A stretch of 64,000 bases of DNA from Microbacterium proteolyticum (GCF_030818075.1 NZ_JAUSZZ010000001.1:3472001-3536000), one strand, 5' to 3'; shown: positions 29,881-42,593, counted from the stretch's first letter. Program-made: numbers and translations. The notes: generated by a model from the sequence alone, not told the origin.

Positions 29881-31077
29881 GTGACGCGCGCCTCGACGGT
29901 CGCCGTCGCCTACGACTGCCTCTTCCCGTTCACCACGGGTGGCGGTGAACGCCAATACCGCGCCATGGCCGAGGTGCTCGGCGACCTCGGCCTCGACGTC
30001 GACTACCTCACCGCCGTGCAGTGGGACGGCGCGACACCGGTGGAGGACGGCTTCCGCGTCCTCCCGATCGCGCCCCGTCTGTCGCTGTACGACGCGCGCG
30101 GCGTCCGCCGCATCCCCGCAGCCCTCCGCTACGCCTCGTCGCTGTTCCGGTTCCTCGCTCGCCACCGTCGCCGCTACGCCGCGGTCATCGTCAGCGGGTT
30201 GCCCATCTTCAACGTCTTCGCCGCGCGCCTCGCCCTGCTGGGTTCGGGCACCAGGCTGGTCGTCGATTACCTCGAAGTCTGGCACCGCCGGCAGTGGGTC
30301 GAGTACGCGGGTGCGGTCACCGGCACCCTCGCCTGGGTGCTCCAGCGCGCCGCCATCGCCGTGACGCCGCTGGCGACGTGCCACTCGCAACTGTCCGCGA
30401 CCCGTCTGCGTCGTGAGGGCCTCCGCCGCCCGCCCGTGGTGAGCCCCGGCCTGATCGACGGCGCGGTCGAGGTCGCCGCCCCCGGTCCCGCGACCGACCC
30501 GCCGTACGTTCTCTACGCCGGGCGGCACATCCCCGACAAGCGCGTCGAGGTCCTGCCCGCCGCGGTCGCCGCCGCCCGCGAGCACATCCCCGACCTTCGC
30601 CTCGTCATCCTGGGTACGGGACCGAGCTCCGACCTCATCCGGGCCGAGGTCCGCCGCGTCGGGGGCGAGAGCTGGACCGACTTCCCCGGTTTCGTCCCCG
30701 ACGGCGAGCTCGACCGCCTGCTGCACGGGGCCGTCGCCCTGGCCAACCCGTCCCGCCGCGAGGGATACGGCCTGGTCGTCGTCGAGGCGAACGCCCACGG
30801 CACCCCGGTCGTCCTCGTCGCCGACGAAGGCAACGCCGCCACCGAACTCATCGACGACGGCGTCAACGGCGTCGTCTCCCCCACCACCCGACCCGCCGAC
30901 CTCGCCCGGGCCATCCGGGACGTCGTCGACGGCGGTGACGACCTGCGCCGCACCGCGCGCGCCTGGTACGACACCGCCGTCGGCACTCGCACCATCCGCC
31001 GCACCGTGGAAGGCATCCTGTCGGCACTGCCGCTGCCGACACCCGCCCCGGTGAAGACGAAAGAAGACAGTCCGTGA
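29881..31077 (+). CDS. Glycosyltransferase family 4 protein
   Basis: 398 residues. GT-B fold: an N-terminal acceptor domain with TGGGERQYRAMAEVLGDLG and a C-terminal nucleotide-binding domain with LYAGRHIPDKRVEVL and the E-X7-E motif in REGYGLVVVEANAHGTP. It therefore is a retaining transferase using a nucleotide sugar in the cytoplasm. Starts at GTG 29881, 2 nt after the preceding stop with GAGGGG 8 nt upstream; a GTG at 29872 has no room for a ribosome site. The stop overlaps the next gene (GTGA). Donor unknown. Confidence 0.88.
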   Translation: MTRASTVAVAYDCLFPFTTGGGERQYRAMAEVLGDLGLDVDYLTAVQWDGATPVEDGFRVLPIAPRLSLYDARGVRRIPAALRYASSLFRFLARHRRRYAAVIVSGLPIFNVFAARLALLGSGTRLVVDYLEVWHRRQWVEYAGAVTGTLAWVLQRAAIAVTPLATCHSQLSATRLRREGLRRPPVVSPGLIDGAVEVAAPGPATDPPYVLYAGRHIPDKRVEVLPAAVAAAREHIPDLRLVILGTGPSSDLIRAEVRRVGGESWTDFPGFVPDGELDRLLHGAVALANPSRREGYGLVVVEANAHGTPVVLVADEGNAATELIDDGVNGVVSPTTRPADLARAIRDVVDGGDDLRRTARAWYDTAVGTRTIRRTVEGILSALPLPTPAPVKTKEDSP

Positions 31078-32270
31078 GCACTCCCACCCCGAGCGACGTC
31101 GAACTGACGATCCTCATGCCCTGCCTCAACGAGGCCGAGACGCTGGAGGTCTGCATCCGCAAGGCGCAGGGCTTCCTGCAGCGCAGCGGCATCCGCGGAG
31201 AAGTCCTCATCTCCGACAACGGCAGCACCGACGGCTCCCAGGCCATCGCCGAGCGCCTCGGCGCGCGCGTGTCGCACGCCCCGCGCCGCGGCTACGGCGC
31301 CGCACTCATCAACGGGATCGACACCGCGTACGGGCGGTACGTCATCATGGCGGATGCCGATGACAGCTACGACTTCGAGAACCTCGAGCCGTTCGTCGAG
31401 CGCCTCCGCGCCGGAGCCGACCTGGTGATGGGCAACCGTTTCCGCGGCGGGATCGAGCCGGGCGCCATGCCGCCACTGCACAAGTACCTCGGCAACCCCG
31501 TGCTCTCCTTCATCGGCGAGTTGTTCTTCCGCCCCGGCATCCGCGACTTCCACTGCGGTCTGCGCGGGTTCAACCGAGCGCGCATCCGCGACCTCGACCT
31601 GCAGACGACGGGAATGGAGTTCGCCTCCGAGATGGTCGTGCGCGCGTCCCTGGCGCGTTACCGCATCGAAGAGGTGCCCACCACGCTGAAGAAAGACGGA
31701 CGTTCCCGCCCGCCGCACCTGCGCAGCTGGCACGACGGGTGGCGTCACCTGCGCTTCCTGCTCCTCTTCGCGCCGCGCTGGTTGTTCGTCTTCCCCGGTC
31801 TCGTCGCCTTCTTCCTCGGGGCGATCGCGGTCGGCGTGCTCTCCTTCGGCGGAGTGAACATCGGCGGCGTCGGGTTCGACGTCACGACGATGGTGTACGC
31901 CAGCGCCCTGTGCGTGATCGGGTTCCAATCGCTGCTGTTCTTCTGGCTGACGAAGCTCTATGCCACGCAGGAGGGCTTCCTCCCGACGAGCGAGAGATAC
32001 CGTCGCATCGTCGCGAAGTGGTCGGCCGAGCGCGGCCTGCTCATCGGCCTGGGGCTGTTCGTCCTCGGCATCGTCATCGGCATCGTGCAGGTCGCCCTGT
32101 GGGGCAATCTCGACTTCGGCAGGCAGGATGCCGCCCAGGCGGTGCGCATCGCCGTCCCGAGCGCGTTGTTGATCATCCTCGGCTTCCAGACCGTGATGAT
32201 GAGTTTCTTCTCGGGCGTGCTCACCACGCCCCGGCGCGAGCAGCGCCCCGAAGCCGTCATCGAGAGCTAG
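31074..32270 (+). CDS. GT2 polyprenyl/dolichyl-phosphate glucosyltransferase-like membrane protein
   Basis: 398 residues. The GT2 domain (1-230) has LTILMPCLNEAETL, ISDNGSTDGS, the metal motif MADADDSYDF and GNRFRGGI, the pattern of dolichol-P-glucose synthase-like enzymes. Four hydrophobic segments follow (about 230-380). Such enzymes make polyprenyl-phosphate sugars as donors for reactions outside the membrane. GTG start inside the previous stop codon. It sits just before a flippase gene, fitting a lipid-linked sugar pathway. Confidence 0.88.
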   Translation: MSTPTPSDVELTILMPCLNEAETLEVCIRKAQGFLQRSGIRGEVLISDNGSTDGSQAIAERLGARVSHAPRRGYGAALINGIDTAYGRYVIMADADDSYDFENLEPFVERLRAGADLVMGNRFRGGIEPGAMPPLHKYLGNPVLSFIGELFFRPGIRDFHCGLRGFNRARIRDLDLQTTGMEFASEMVVRASLARYRIEEVPTTLKKDGRSRPPHLRSWHDGWRHLRFLLLFAPRWLFVFPGLVAFFLGAIAVGVLSFGGVNIGGVGFDVTTMVYASALCVIGFQSLLFFWLTKLYATQEGFLPTSERYRRIVAKWSAERGLLIGLGLFVLGIVIGIVQVALWGNLDFGRQDAAQAVRIAVPSALLIILGFQTVMMSFFSGVLTTPRREQRPEAVIES

Positions 32271-32320
32271 GACGCCTCATCGCCTCCTCCGTACCCGAGA
32301 GCCGGGCCACACGCCGACGG

Positions 32321-33571
32321 TTGCTGGGCTTCACGGTCCTGCCCGCTCTCGCGGCCGTCTCTCCCCTCGTCGTCCTGCCGTTCCTCGCCCGCACGACCGG
32401 ACCCGAAGGGTGGGCGAGCGCGCTCGCCGGCGAAGCCGTCGGGACCTTCGCGGCCATCGCGCTCGCCTTCGGGTGGACGACCGTCGGCCCCGCCATGGTC
32501 TCGGTGGCATCCGATGCCCGCCGCGGTGAGCTGTATCGCGAAGCGCTGACGGTGCGGTCGCTGACCGCTCTCATCGCGCTGCCGATCATGGCGGTGGTCT
32601 GTGCCCTGGTCGCCTCGGACGGGCACGCGTTGCTCGCCGTGCTGATGGGGCTCCAGGGGGCGTTGATCGCGATGTCGTACACCTGGTTCGCTGTGGGCCT
32701 GGGCGACCCGTGGTCCATCGCTCTGTACGATGCCGTGCCCCGCGTGATCGCGGCGATCCTGGTCGCGGGCGCCATCGGTTTCGCGGGCGCCCCGGTCGAG
32801 TTGTACCCCCTCTCCGGTATCGCGGTCACGGTCATCGGCACGTCGCTCTACACCGCCCGGATCCTGCGCCGTTTCCCGGCCTCGTGGCCCTCGCGTCGCG
32901 GTGTTCCGACCCTTTTCCGTCTCACGGGGCACGTCGCCGTGAACGAGGGCGCCCTCGGCCTCTACTCGTCCGTTCCGGTGCCCCTGGTCACCGCGGTGAC
33001 GCCGGGGGACGCGGCCGGGTTCGCCTCCGGCGACAAGATGGTCAAGCTGGGGCAGTTCCTCCCCCTCACCCTCGCCAACGCCCTGCAGTACTGGACCGCC
33101 GAGGTCACAGGGGATGCGCGGGCGCACCGGCTGCGGCGAGCACTCGGCCTGCACATCGGAATGGGGGTGCTCGGCTGGATAGCCCTGGGCTCGCTCGGGT
33201 CGTTCGCCAGCCTCGTGCTGTTCGGCGAACGCGCCGCCGCCCCCCTGAGCATCGTCATCGTGCTCGGCTTCGCCTTCGCGTGTTATTCCACGCGAACGTC
33301 GATGATCCGGCATTTCCTGTTCCCCGCGAATGCGACGTCGACGGTGATGGTCGCCACGCTGGTCGCGAGCGCGGTGGGCCTGCCCGTCATGATCGCCCTC
33401 ACCTTCGCGGTCGGACCGTTGGGAACCGCCATCGGCTACGCCCTCACCGAGGCGATCTCCACCGCCTGGATGATCCGTCGCACACGGCGGTCGTACCTCG
33501 ACCTCGTCGCCGCACCCGCACCCGCCGCCCCCCGGGGAGCCGCGGACCCCGACGGTAGGATCGCACCGTGA
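32321..33571 (+). CDS. Wzx-like polysaccharide flippase family protein, start uncertain
   Basis: About 416 residues from the TTG, with roughly twelve to thirteen hydrophobic helices and no soluble domain, opening LLGFTVLPALAAVSPLVVLP and ending in a Pro/Ala-rich tail. This fits the MATE/PST-type lipid-linked oligosaccharide flippases. No in-frame ATG or GTG exists near the beginning: TTG 32321 is the first usual codon, yet the only ribosome-like sequence (AGGA, 32269-32272) is placed for an ATC at 32279, which would add RATRRR-type cytoplasmic residues typical of the family. The stop overlaps the next GTG (GTGA). Confidence 0.75.
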   Translation: MLGFTVLPALAAVSPLVVLPFLARTTGPEGWASALAGEAVGTFAAIALAFGWTTVGPAMVSVASDARRGELYREALTVRSLTALIALPIMAVVCALVASDGHALLAVLMGLQGALIAMSYTWFAVGLGDPWSIALYDAVPRVIAAILVAGAIGFAGAPVELYPLSGIAVTVIGTSLYTARILRRFPASWPSRRGVPTLFRLTGHVAVNEGALGLYSSVPVPLVTAVTPGDAAGFASGDKMVKLGQFLPLTLANALQYWTAEVTGDARAHRLRRALGLHIGMGVLGWIALGSLGSFASLVLFGERAAAPLSIVIVLGFAFACYSTRTSMIRHFLFPANATSTVMVATLVASAVGLPVMIALTFAVGPLGTAIGYALTEAISTAWMIRRTRRSYLDLVAAPAPAAPRGAADPDGRIAP

Positions 33572-34653
33572 CCCGCGTGCTCGTCGACCTTCTGTTCTTC
33601 ACCGGTAAGCAGGGGGGCACCGAGACCGTCGCGCGTCAGATCTACTCCCGGCTCGCCGCGCGACCGGGCTGGGAGTTCGTCGGGTACGCGAGCAGCGAGT
33701 TGGCCGCGGCGGGCGCCGACTGGTTCCCCGGCCGCCTCATCGACTCGGGCCTGCAGTGCGACAAGCGCCCGCAGTGGGCATGGGGTGAACTCTTCGGTGT
33801 GTCTCGCGCGGCACGCGCCGTCGGCGCCGACGTCATCCACGCTCCGGCGAACTTCGGGCCGCCCCGCCCCTCGGCCCCCCTGCTGCTCACGCTGCACGAC
33901 GTGCTGGCGTTCAAGCGCCCCGAGTTCCTCCCCAGCAAGCTGGGCGTCCTTCCCACCAAGCTGCTGATCGCGGGAGCCGCTCGAGCCGCGACCCGCATCG
34001 TCACCGTCTCCGAGGCGGCCCGCACCGACATCCTCGAGGTCACCGGACGTCGTGCGTCCGACGTGACCGTCATCCACCCCGGCGGTTCCGGCGTGACGAC
34101 CAGTGAGGCCCCCCGTCCCCGGTCCGGCCTGTTCAGCCTCGGCAACCGGATGCCGCACAAGAACTTCCCCCGACTGCTCGAGGCGCTCGCGCTCATCCCG
34201 GAGGCGGAGCGCCCCACCCTGACGATCTCGGGCAGCCACGGTGACGACCCCCTCCGGAAAGTCGCCGCAGAACTCGGTATCGAGAAGTGGGTCGACCTGC
34301 GGGGCTGGCTGACGAACGACGAGGTGGAGAGCCTCTACCGGACGTCTGCCGCCGTCGTTTTCCCCACGATGTTCGAAGGCTTCGGACTTCCCGTGCTCGA
34401 GGGCATGGAGCGCGGCTGCCCCGTGATCTGCTCCGACATCCCCGTCCTGCGCGAGGTCGGTGGAGACGCGGTTCGGTACTTCGACCCGGCCGATGCCGAC
34501 GACATGGCGGCGCAGATCCGTGCCACGCTCGCCGACTCCGACGTCCTCAGCGAAATGGCGGATGCCGGACGCGCGCGGGCCCGTCGGTTCACCTGGGATG
34601 CGGCGGCCGATGCGCTTCTGGACGCCCTCGCCGCGACCGCGACACACGACTGA
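33568..34653 (+). CDS. Glycosyltransferase family 4 (GT1-type fold) protein
   Basis: 361 residues. GT-B fold with GKQGGTETVARQIYSRL at the N-terminus, TLHDVLAFKRPEF, SLGNRMPHKNFPRLLEAL and the E-X7-E motif in FEGFGLPVLEGMERGCPVI, as in mannosyl- and rhamnosyltransferases of O-antigen clusters. The GTG start overlaps the flippase stop. It also has its own -10-like box, TAGGAT at 33556-33561, 6 nt before the GTG, inside the flippase gene, so it could be both coupled and independently transcribed. Confidence 0.87.
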   Translation: MTRVLVDLLFFTGKQGGTETVARQIYSRLAARPGWEFVGYASSELAAAGADWFPGRLIDSGLQCDKRPQWAWGELFGVSRAARAVGADVIHAPANFGPPRPSAPLLLTLHDVLAFKRPEFLPSKLGVLPTKLLIAGAARAATRIVTVSEAARTDILEVTGRRASDVTVIHPGGSGVTTSEAPRPRSGLFSLGNRMPHKNFPRLLEALALIPEAERPTLTISGSHGDDPLRKVAAELGIEKWVDLRGWLTNDEVESLYRTSAAVVFPTMFEGFGLPVLEGMERGCPVICSDIPVLREVGGDAVRYFDPADADDMAAQIRATLADSDVLSEMADAGRARARRFTWDAAADALLDALAATATHD

Positions 34654-34728
34654 CGTCGCGGCCGAAGGGCGTCCGCCTGCCGGGTGACCCAAATGGACTA
34701 GCTCCACGTCATCCTGTAAGACGGAGGC

Positions 34729-35865
34729 ATGCCACGACATGTCCTCATCACGGGGGGCGCCGGTTTCATCGGCAGCCGCCTCGCCGCCCGGTTCGTCGCC
34801 GAGGGTCATCGAGTGCGCGTCCTCGATGCTCTTCTCCCCCAGGTTCACGGGGCGGACCCGACGCAGACGTCTCCCACGCTCCGCTCGGTGGCGGAGGTGG
34901 CAGAGGTGCAGCAGGGAACCGTCACGTCGACGGAGGACCTCCGCGCCGCGCTCCGCGACGTCGATATCGTCGTGCATCTTGCCGCCGAGACCGGCACCGG
35001 GCAGTCGATGTACGAGATCGACCGGTATGTCGAGGTCAACATCGGCGGCACGGCCAAGCTCATGGATCTCCTCACCAACGAGTCGCACGGCGTCGAACGT
35101 GTGGTGGTGGCATCGTCTCGATCCATCTACGGAGAAGGGAAGTACCGGTCCGCGAGTGGGCAGACCGTCTTCCCGCCGCATCGTTCGGACGCGGCGATGG
35201 CGAGCGGCGACTTCGCCATCCGCGGTGCCGACGGCGAGGAACTCGAGATGGTGCCCACCCCGGAGGATGCCCTGCTGCATCCGTCATCCGTCTACGGCAT
35301 CACCAAGCACGTGCAAGAGTCTCTGGTGATGACCGTCGCCCCGACCATCGATGTGGAGCCCGTCTCGCTCCGTTACCAGAACGTGTACGGCCCAGGACAA
35401 TCCCTCTCCAACCCCTACACCGGGATCCTTTCGATCTTCTCGACCCTCATCCGCCAAGGGAAGGCCATCGACATCTTCGAAGACGGCGAAGAGAGCCGCG
35501 ACTTCGTCTACATCGATGACGTGGTGGAGGCGACGATGATCGCCGCACTCGAGCCGGCCGCGGCGGGTGGCATCTTCAACGTCGGTTCCGGGCAGGCGAC
35601 CACCGTCCTGGAGGTCGTCGACGCGCTCGCCACCGCCTTCGACGCGAAGGTCGAGGTGTCCGTATCCGGTCGTTACCGACTCGGCGACATCCGCCACAAC
35701 GTGGCGGACACCTCGCGACTGAGAGATGTCCTCGGTTTCCAGCCGTCGGTGCCATTCGCCGAGGGCGTCCGACGGTTCGTGGAATGGGTGGTCGAGGAGC
35801 CCGTCGGCGGCGGCGAGTACGAGCGCTCACTCGAAGAGATGGCAGCCCGTCGGCTGCTGAAGTGA
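34729..35865 (+). CDS. NAD-dependent epimerase, dTDP-L-rhamnose 4-epimerase-like
   Basis: 378 residues. Extended SDR fold: [33 protein letters not shown], active-site SSVYGITKHVQE (Tyr-X3-Lys), RYQNVYGPGQSLSNPYTG and DFVYIDDVV. The SRSIYGEG segment and the TGTGQSMYE loop are typical of the group that includes dTDP-L-rhamnose 4-epimerases producing dTDP-6-deoxy-L-talose. It directly precedes the rml genes, which supports that reading; a UDP-hexose epimerase is the alternative. GGAGG abuts the ATG too closely for a normal ribosome site, and TAAGAC lies 6 nt upstream. Confidence 0.8.
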   Translation: MPRHVLITGGAGFIGSRLAARFVAEGHRVRVLDALLPQVHGADPTQTSPTLRSVAEVAEVQQGTVTSTEDLRAALRDVDIVVHLAAETGTGQSMYEIDRYVEVNIGGTAKLMDLLTNESHGVERVVVASSRSIYGEGKYRSASGQTVFPPHRSDAAMASGDFAIRGADGEELEMVPTPEDALLHPSSVYGITKHVQESLVMTVAPTIDVEPVSLRYQNVYGPGQSLSNPYTGILSIFSTLIRQGKAIDIFEDGEESRDFVYIDDVVEATMIAALEPAAAGGIFNVGSGQATTVLEVVDALATAFDAKVEVSVSGRYRLGDIRHNVADTSRLRDVLGFQPSVPFAEGVRRFVEWVVEEPVGGGEYERSLEEMAARRLLK

Positions 35866-35949
35866 TCCCGCGCGGCCGGAGAGCCTTGGTGCACCGGCCG
35901 ATCCGCGAGTGCTGATTCGCGTCAAGAGGACGCCTCCTTTTATGACAGC

Positions 35950-39241
<3,292 letters not shown>

Positions 39242-39299
39242 CGCGGACGTGCCGCCGGCGTGCGGCTCCGACGCCCATCGGACCTGAAGCTATGCCCTG

Positions 39300-39305
39300 T
39301 AGAAT
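39300..39305 (+). promoter_or_regulatory. -10 box (TAGAAT) for the Wzm-Wzt genes
   Basis: TAGAAT ends 7 nt before the ATG of the permease gene, in the 71-bp gap after rmlCD, with no clear -35. This spacing places the transcription start on or near the start codon. Confidence 0.55.
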
Positions 39306-39312
39306 CGGGGTG

Positions 39313-40224
39313 ATGTCACGTGCAAATGAAGAGGCGACGCTTCGGCTCGAGCGTTTGGCGGCGACGCCGCTCACGCCCGTAGGGGCTGTCACCGGCCGCG
39401 GCGCGTGGTGGGGCGCAGTCCGTGCCGTCTTCTCCCACAGGGAGATGCTGAACCTGTTGGTGCGCCGCGACCTGAAAGCGCGCTACAAGGATTCCACGCT
39501 CGGATTCTTCTGGTCGTTGATCAGGCCGCTCATCCAGCTCGCCGTCTATTTCGTCGTGATGGGCCAGTTCCTCCAGGCCGCGAGGAGCATCCCCGACTTC
39601 GCGGTGTACATCTTCTCCGGCCTCTGCGCGATCGGGCTCTTCACCGAGATCGTGGTCGGGGGCACCGGATCCGTGCTCGCGAACGCCGGTCTGGTCAAGA
39701 AGGTCTATCTGCCGCGCGAGGTCTTCCCACTGTCGAGCGTGGGGGCGGCCTTCTTCAATTTCTGCATCCAGCTCATCGTGCTCGTCGCAGCGACCCTGCT
39801 GGTCGCGAAGCCGCCGCTTCACCTCCAACTCGCCTACGCGTTCCCGGCGATAGCCCTCATCCTCGTCTACGGCACCGCCTTCGCTCTGCTCTTCAGCGCC
39901 GTGAACGTCTATCTTCGCGACGTGCAGTATCTGGTCGAAGTCATCACCATGCTGCTGTTCTGGGCGAGTCCCATCGTCTACTCCTGGCAGATGGCGAAGA
40001 CGCTCATCCCTTCTCCGGTCGTCCTCGACATCTATACGAACAATCCGCTTACCCTCGCTGTCCTCGGATTCCAGCGAGCCTTCTGGGTCGCCGGCGATTC
40101 TGCCGAATGGCCGTCCGATCTCCTCCTCCGTATGGGCATCGCCTTCGTCATCGGCGCGGTTCTCCTTCTCCTCTGCCACCGCCTGTTCATCCGCCTGCAG
40201 GGCAACTTCGCCCAGGAACTCTGA
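39313..40224 (+). CDS. wzm: Polysaccharide ABC exporter, permease (Wzm-like)
   Basis: 303 residues. ABC-2 type membrane protein with a cytoplasmic N-terminus (SHREMLNLLVRRDLKARYKDS, a family signature), six hydrophobic helices and the SPIVYSWQM re-entrant region. With the ATPase that follows 4 nt downstream it would export a finished lipid-linked glycan across the membrane. In mycobacteria the homologous pair works beside glfT1 and exports galactan. The TAGAAT box 7 nt upstream suggests a leaderless transcript starting here. Confidence 0.92.
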   Translation: MSRANEEATLRLERLAATPLTPVGAVTGRGAWWGAVRAVFSHREMLNLLVRRDLKARYKDSTLGFFWSLIRPLIQLAVYFVVMGQFLQAARSIPDFAVYIFSGLCAIGLFTEIVVGGTGSVLANAGLVKKVYLPREVFPLSSVGAAFFNFCIQLIVLVAATLLVAKPPLHLQLAYAFPAIALILVYGTAFALLFSAVNVYLRDVQYLVEVITMLLFWASPIVYSWQMAKTLIPSPVVLDIYTNNPLTLAVLGFQRAFWVAGDSAEWPSDLLLRMGIAFVIGAVLLLLCHRLFIRLQGNFAQEL

Positions 40225-40228
40225 CGTC

Positions 40229-41458
40229 ATGCCGCTTTCCCCCACCGCCCCTTCGGATGACGTCGTCCGCCCCGAAGTCGCCCGCATGCGAGACGTGTCG
40301 AAGAAGTTCACCATCCGGAAAGACTCCTCGATCAAGGAACGCGTGGTCACGCTCGGCCGAGCGGGACGGCGGCACAAGAAGGAATTCTGGGCACTGCGGA
40401 ACGTGGATCTCGACATCTACGCGGGTGAGACCATCGGACTGATCGGCCACAACGGATCGGGCAAGAGCACGCTGCTGAAGGTGATCGGCGGCATCGTCGA
40501 TCCCACATCCGGCACCGTCGAAGAACGCGGTCGCCTCGCCGCCCTCCTCGAACTGGGAGCCGGCTTCCACCCCGATCTGACGGGGCGCGAGAATGTCTTC
40601 CTGAACGCCTCCGTGCTCGGTCTCAGCCGCGAGGAGACCGAAGCGCAGTTCGACGACATCGTTGCATTCGCGTCTATCGGCGACTTCATCGATACGCAGG
40701 TGAAGTTCTACTCGTCGGGCATGTACGTGCGGCTCGCGTTCGCGGTGGCCGTCCACACGGACCCGGATGTGCTCCTCGTCGACGAGGTCCTGGCGGTGGG
40801 TGACGAAGCATTCCAGCGCAAGTGCATGGACCGCATCCGCGACTTCCAGAAGCAAGGTCGCACGATCATCCTCGTGACGCACTCTCTCGACCAGGTGGTC
40901 GAGCTCTGCAGCCGCGCGGTGCTCCTGCACCACGGCGAAGTGATCTTCGACGGGAAGCCGTCGACTGCCGTCGCACGGTTCCGTGATCTTCTCGAGGAGC
41001 GCCGCGTCGCGGAGCGCGACGCCAGGGAGCCGACGGTGGCACGTCCCAAGGGATCGGTCGGGAGTGTGAGCGCCACGGTCGTCGGCCGTCAGATCGGCGA
41101 GGCGCTTCAGCCCGGCGACGATCTCGAGGTCCGGCTGACGCTTTCCTCCGAACGGCTCGACGCGTGGGGATGCCGGATCCAGATCGATGATCACATGGGT
41201 CACAAGATGTTCGTCACGGGAACGGATTGGCTGAAGACCCCCGTCGAGCCGATCGTCGGGCAGGCGGAAGTGTCGTTCGTGCTGAAGGATCCGCCGCTGG
41301 CGGGTGGGAAGTACTTCGTCAACGCCACGCTCATCGACGGCGACGGCAACGACCTGCACAACATCATGCAGGCGACCTCGTTCAACGTCGAGTTCGATCC
41401 CCGGGCCACCGGATATCTGCGCATCGACGTGGAGGGAATCGCGACGGGTCGTCGCTGA
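40229..41458 (+). CDS. wzt: Polysaccharide ABC exporter, ATPase with C-terminal carbohydrate-binding-like domain (Wzt)
   Basis: 409 residues. The nucleotide-binding domain (about 20-255) has Walker A GHNGSGKST, the signature FYSSGMYVRLAFA, Walker B VLLVDEVLAVGDE and the switch His (ILVTHSLDQV). Residues 290-409 form a beta-rich Wzt_C-like domain (EVRLTLSSERLDAW, GGKYFVNATLIDGDGNDLHN) of the type that recognises the glycan end before export in O-antigen Wzt proteins. That domain suggests chain-terminus control of export. Last gene of the plus-strand run. Confidence 0.93.
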   Translation: MPLSPTAPSDDVVRPEVARMRDVSKKFTIRKDSSIKERVVTLGRAGRRHKKEFWALRNVDLDIYAGETIGLIGHNGSGKSTLLKVIGGIVDPTSGTVEERGRLAALLELGAGFHPDLTGRENVFLNASVLGLSREETEAQFDDIVAFASIGDFIDTQVKFYSSGMYVRLAFAVAVHTDPDVLLVDEVLAVGDEAFQRKCMDRIRDFQKQGRTIILVTHSLDQVVELCSRAVLLHHGEVIFDGKPSTAVARFRDLLEERRVAERDAREPTVARPKGSVGSVSATVVGRQIGEALQPGDDLEVRLTLSSERLDAWGCRIQIDDHMGHKMFVTGTDWLKTPVEPIVGQAEVSFVLKDPPLAGGKYFVNATLIDGDGNDLHNIMQATSFNVEFDPRATGYLRIDVEGIATGRR

Positions 41459-41555
41459 ACCCCTCGAGCACGCGGCACCCATGAGTGAGGGACGTCCGTC
41501 CCCTGGCCTGCGACCCGCATCCCGGCACGTGTGCGCCGCGCTCCCGCGCCGCCGA

Positions 41556-41717
41556 GACGGCGGCGACCTCAGGACGCCGCGGGGACGGCGGCGACCTCAG
41601 GGCTCCGCGGCGACGGCAGCGACCTCAGGGCTCCGCGGCGACGGCAGCGACCTCAGGGCTCCGCGGCGACGGCAGCGACCTCAGGGCTCCGCGCCGCGGG
41701 GACGGCGGCGCCGTCAG
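41556..41717. repeat. 28-bp tandem repeat, five copies plus a worn sixth
   Basis: Unit GACGGCAGCGACCTCAGGGC(TCCGCGGC) begins at 41556, 41584, 41612, 41640 and 41668, with a degenerate copy at 41701. The last three full units are identical; the first two have GGCGGCG for GGCAGCG. There are no spacers, so it is not a CRISPR array. It fills the gap between the converging wzt and SDR genes and ends inside the SDR stop region. Because 28 is not a multiple of 3 it cannot be a coding repeat. Confidence 0.88.
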
Positions 41718-42577
41718 GCGCGATCCGCGAACGGCGACTGCGCCATCAAGCCCGTGATCGCGGTCGCATCGCCCCAGATGCCGGGAGAATCGTACGGCCG
41801 ATCGGGGAACGCCCCGTACTGGAGGACGATGTCGAGGTCGTTCTCGGAGATGAAGCGTTCGACGCGGCTCGCGAGCGACTCGGGCTCCCCCGACGAGACG
41901 TTCACGACACCGGTGACGCCCTCGGCGGTCGCCGAGACCGCGATCTGACGCCCGAGGTCTGCGACATCGATGAAGTCGTACAGGGTGCGGCCCGTCGTGA
42001 AGGGGAATACCGTCTCCCCGCGGTCGGCCGTCTCGAGGAGCTTGGCGAAGATGGACCGGTTCCGACGGTCGTCTCCCAGGATGTAATACGCACGCAGCCA
42101 GACGAACGCGGCACGCTCGCCGATGCTGAGCGTCGCCGAACGCCGAAGGGCGTCTTTCGCGATCCCATACAGGGTGACGGGGTTGGTGGGCGTCTCGGCC
42201 GTCACCGCGCCCTCCCAGTACCCCACCTCGTGCATCGTCCCGAGGGCGGCGATGCGCGCGACCCCGGCGTCGGCCAGACCGGTGAGGAAGCGGTAGTGGT
42301 CCGAGAGACGTTCCAGATGCGACGGCGCGTTGTGGACGAAGCCGTCCTGCCAGGCCAGATGGATGACGGCCGCGATACGACCGACGGGTGCGATGCTCGC
42401 GATGTCGAACGACGGGTCCAGCACATCCGCCTCGATGACCCGCGTCGCCGCATCGAAGTCGTCGTCGCGTCGACGGCGCACCAGCGCGATGGGCTCGTAT
42501 CCGAGTTCGGCGACCGCACGGGTGACGTGACGCCCGACGTATCCGCCGGCACCGGTGACAATGACGATTTCGCTCAC
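41714..42577 (-). CDS. NAD(P)-dependent epimerase/reductase (extended SDR)
   Basis: 287 residues. Starts at GTG with AGGAGA as ribosome site and shows IVIVTGAGGYVGRHVTRAV, AAVIHLAWQDGF, the LYGIAKDALRRSA Tyr-X3-Lys site and LRAYYILGDDRRN. It belongs to the same fold as RmlD and sugar 4-reductases but the substrate is not evident. It is the last gene of a minus-strand run with an acyltransferase and a GT2, so it may make or modify a nucleotide sugar for that branch. Confidence 0.82.
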   Translation of the reverse strand: MSEIVIVTGAGGYVGRHVTRAVAELGYEPIALVRRRRDDDFDAATRVIEADVLDPSFDIASIAPVGRIAAVIHLAWQDGFVHNAPSHLERLSDHYRFLTGLADAGVARIAALGTMHEVGYWEGAVTAETPTNPVTLYGIAKDALRRSATLSIGERAAFVWLRAYYILGDDRRNRSIFAKLLETADRGETVFPFTTGRTLYDFIDVADLGRQIAVSATAEGVTGVVNVSSGEPESLASRVERFISENDLDIVLQYGAFPDRPYDSPGIWGDATAITGLMAQSPFADRA

Positions 42578-42593
42578 GAGGATCTCCTGCGTT

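Noticed and set aside
41556..41717. Possible CRISPR array at the 28-bp repeats
   Set aside because: Units are contiguous with no variable spacers, and no cas gene is in the window.
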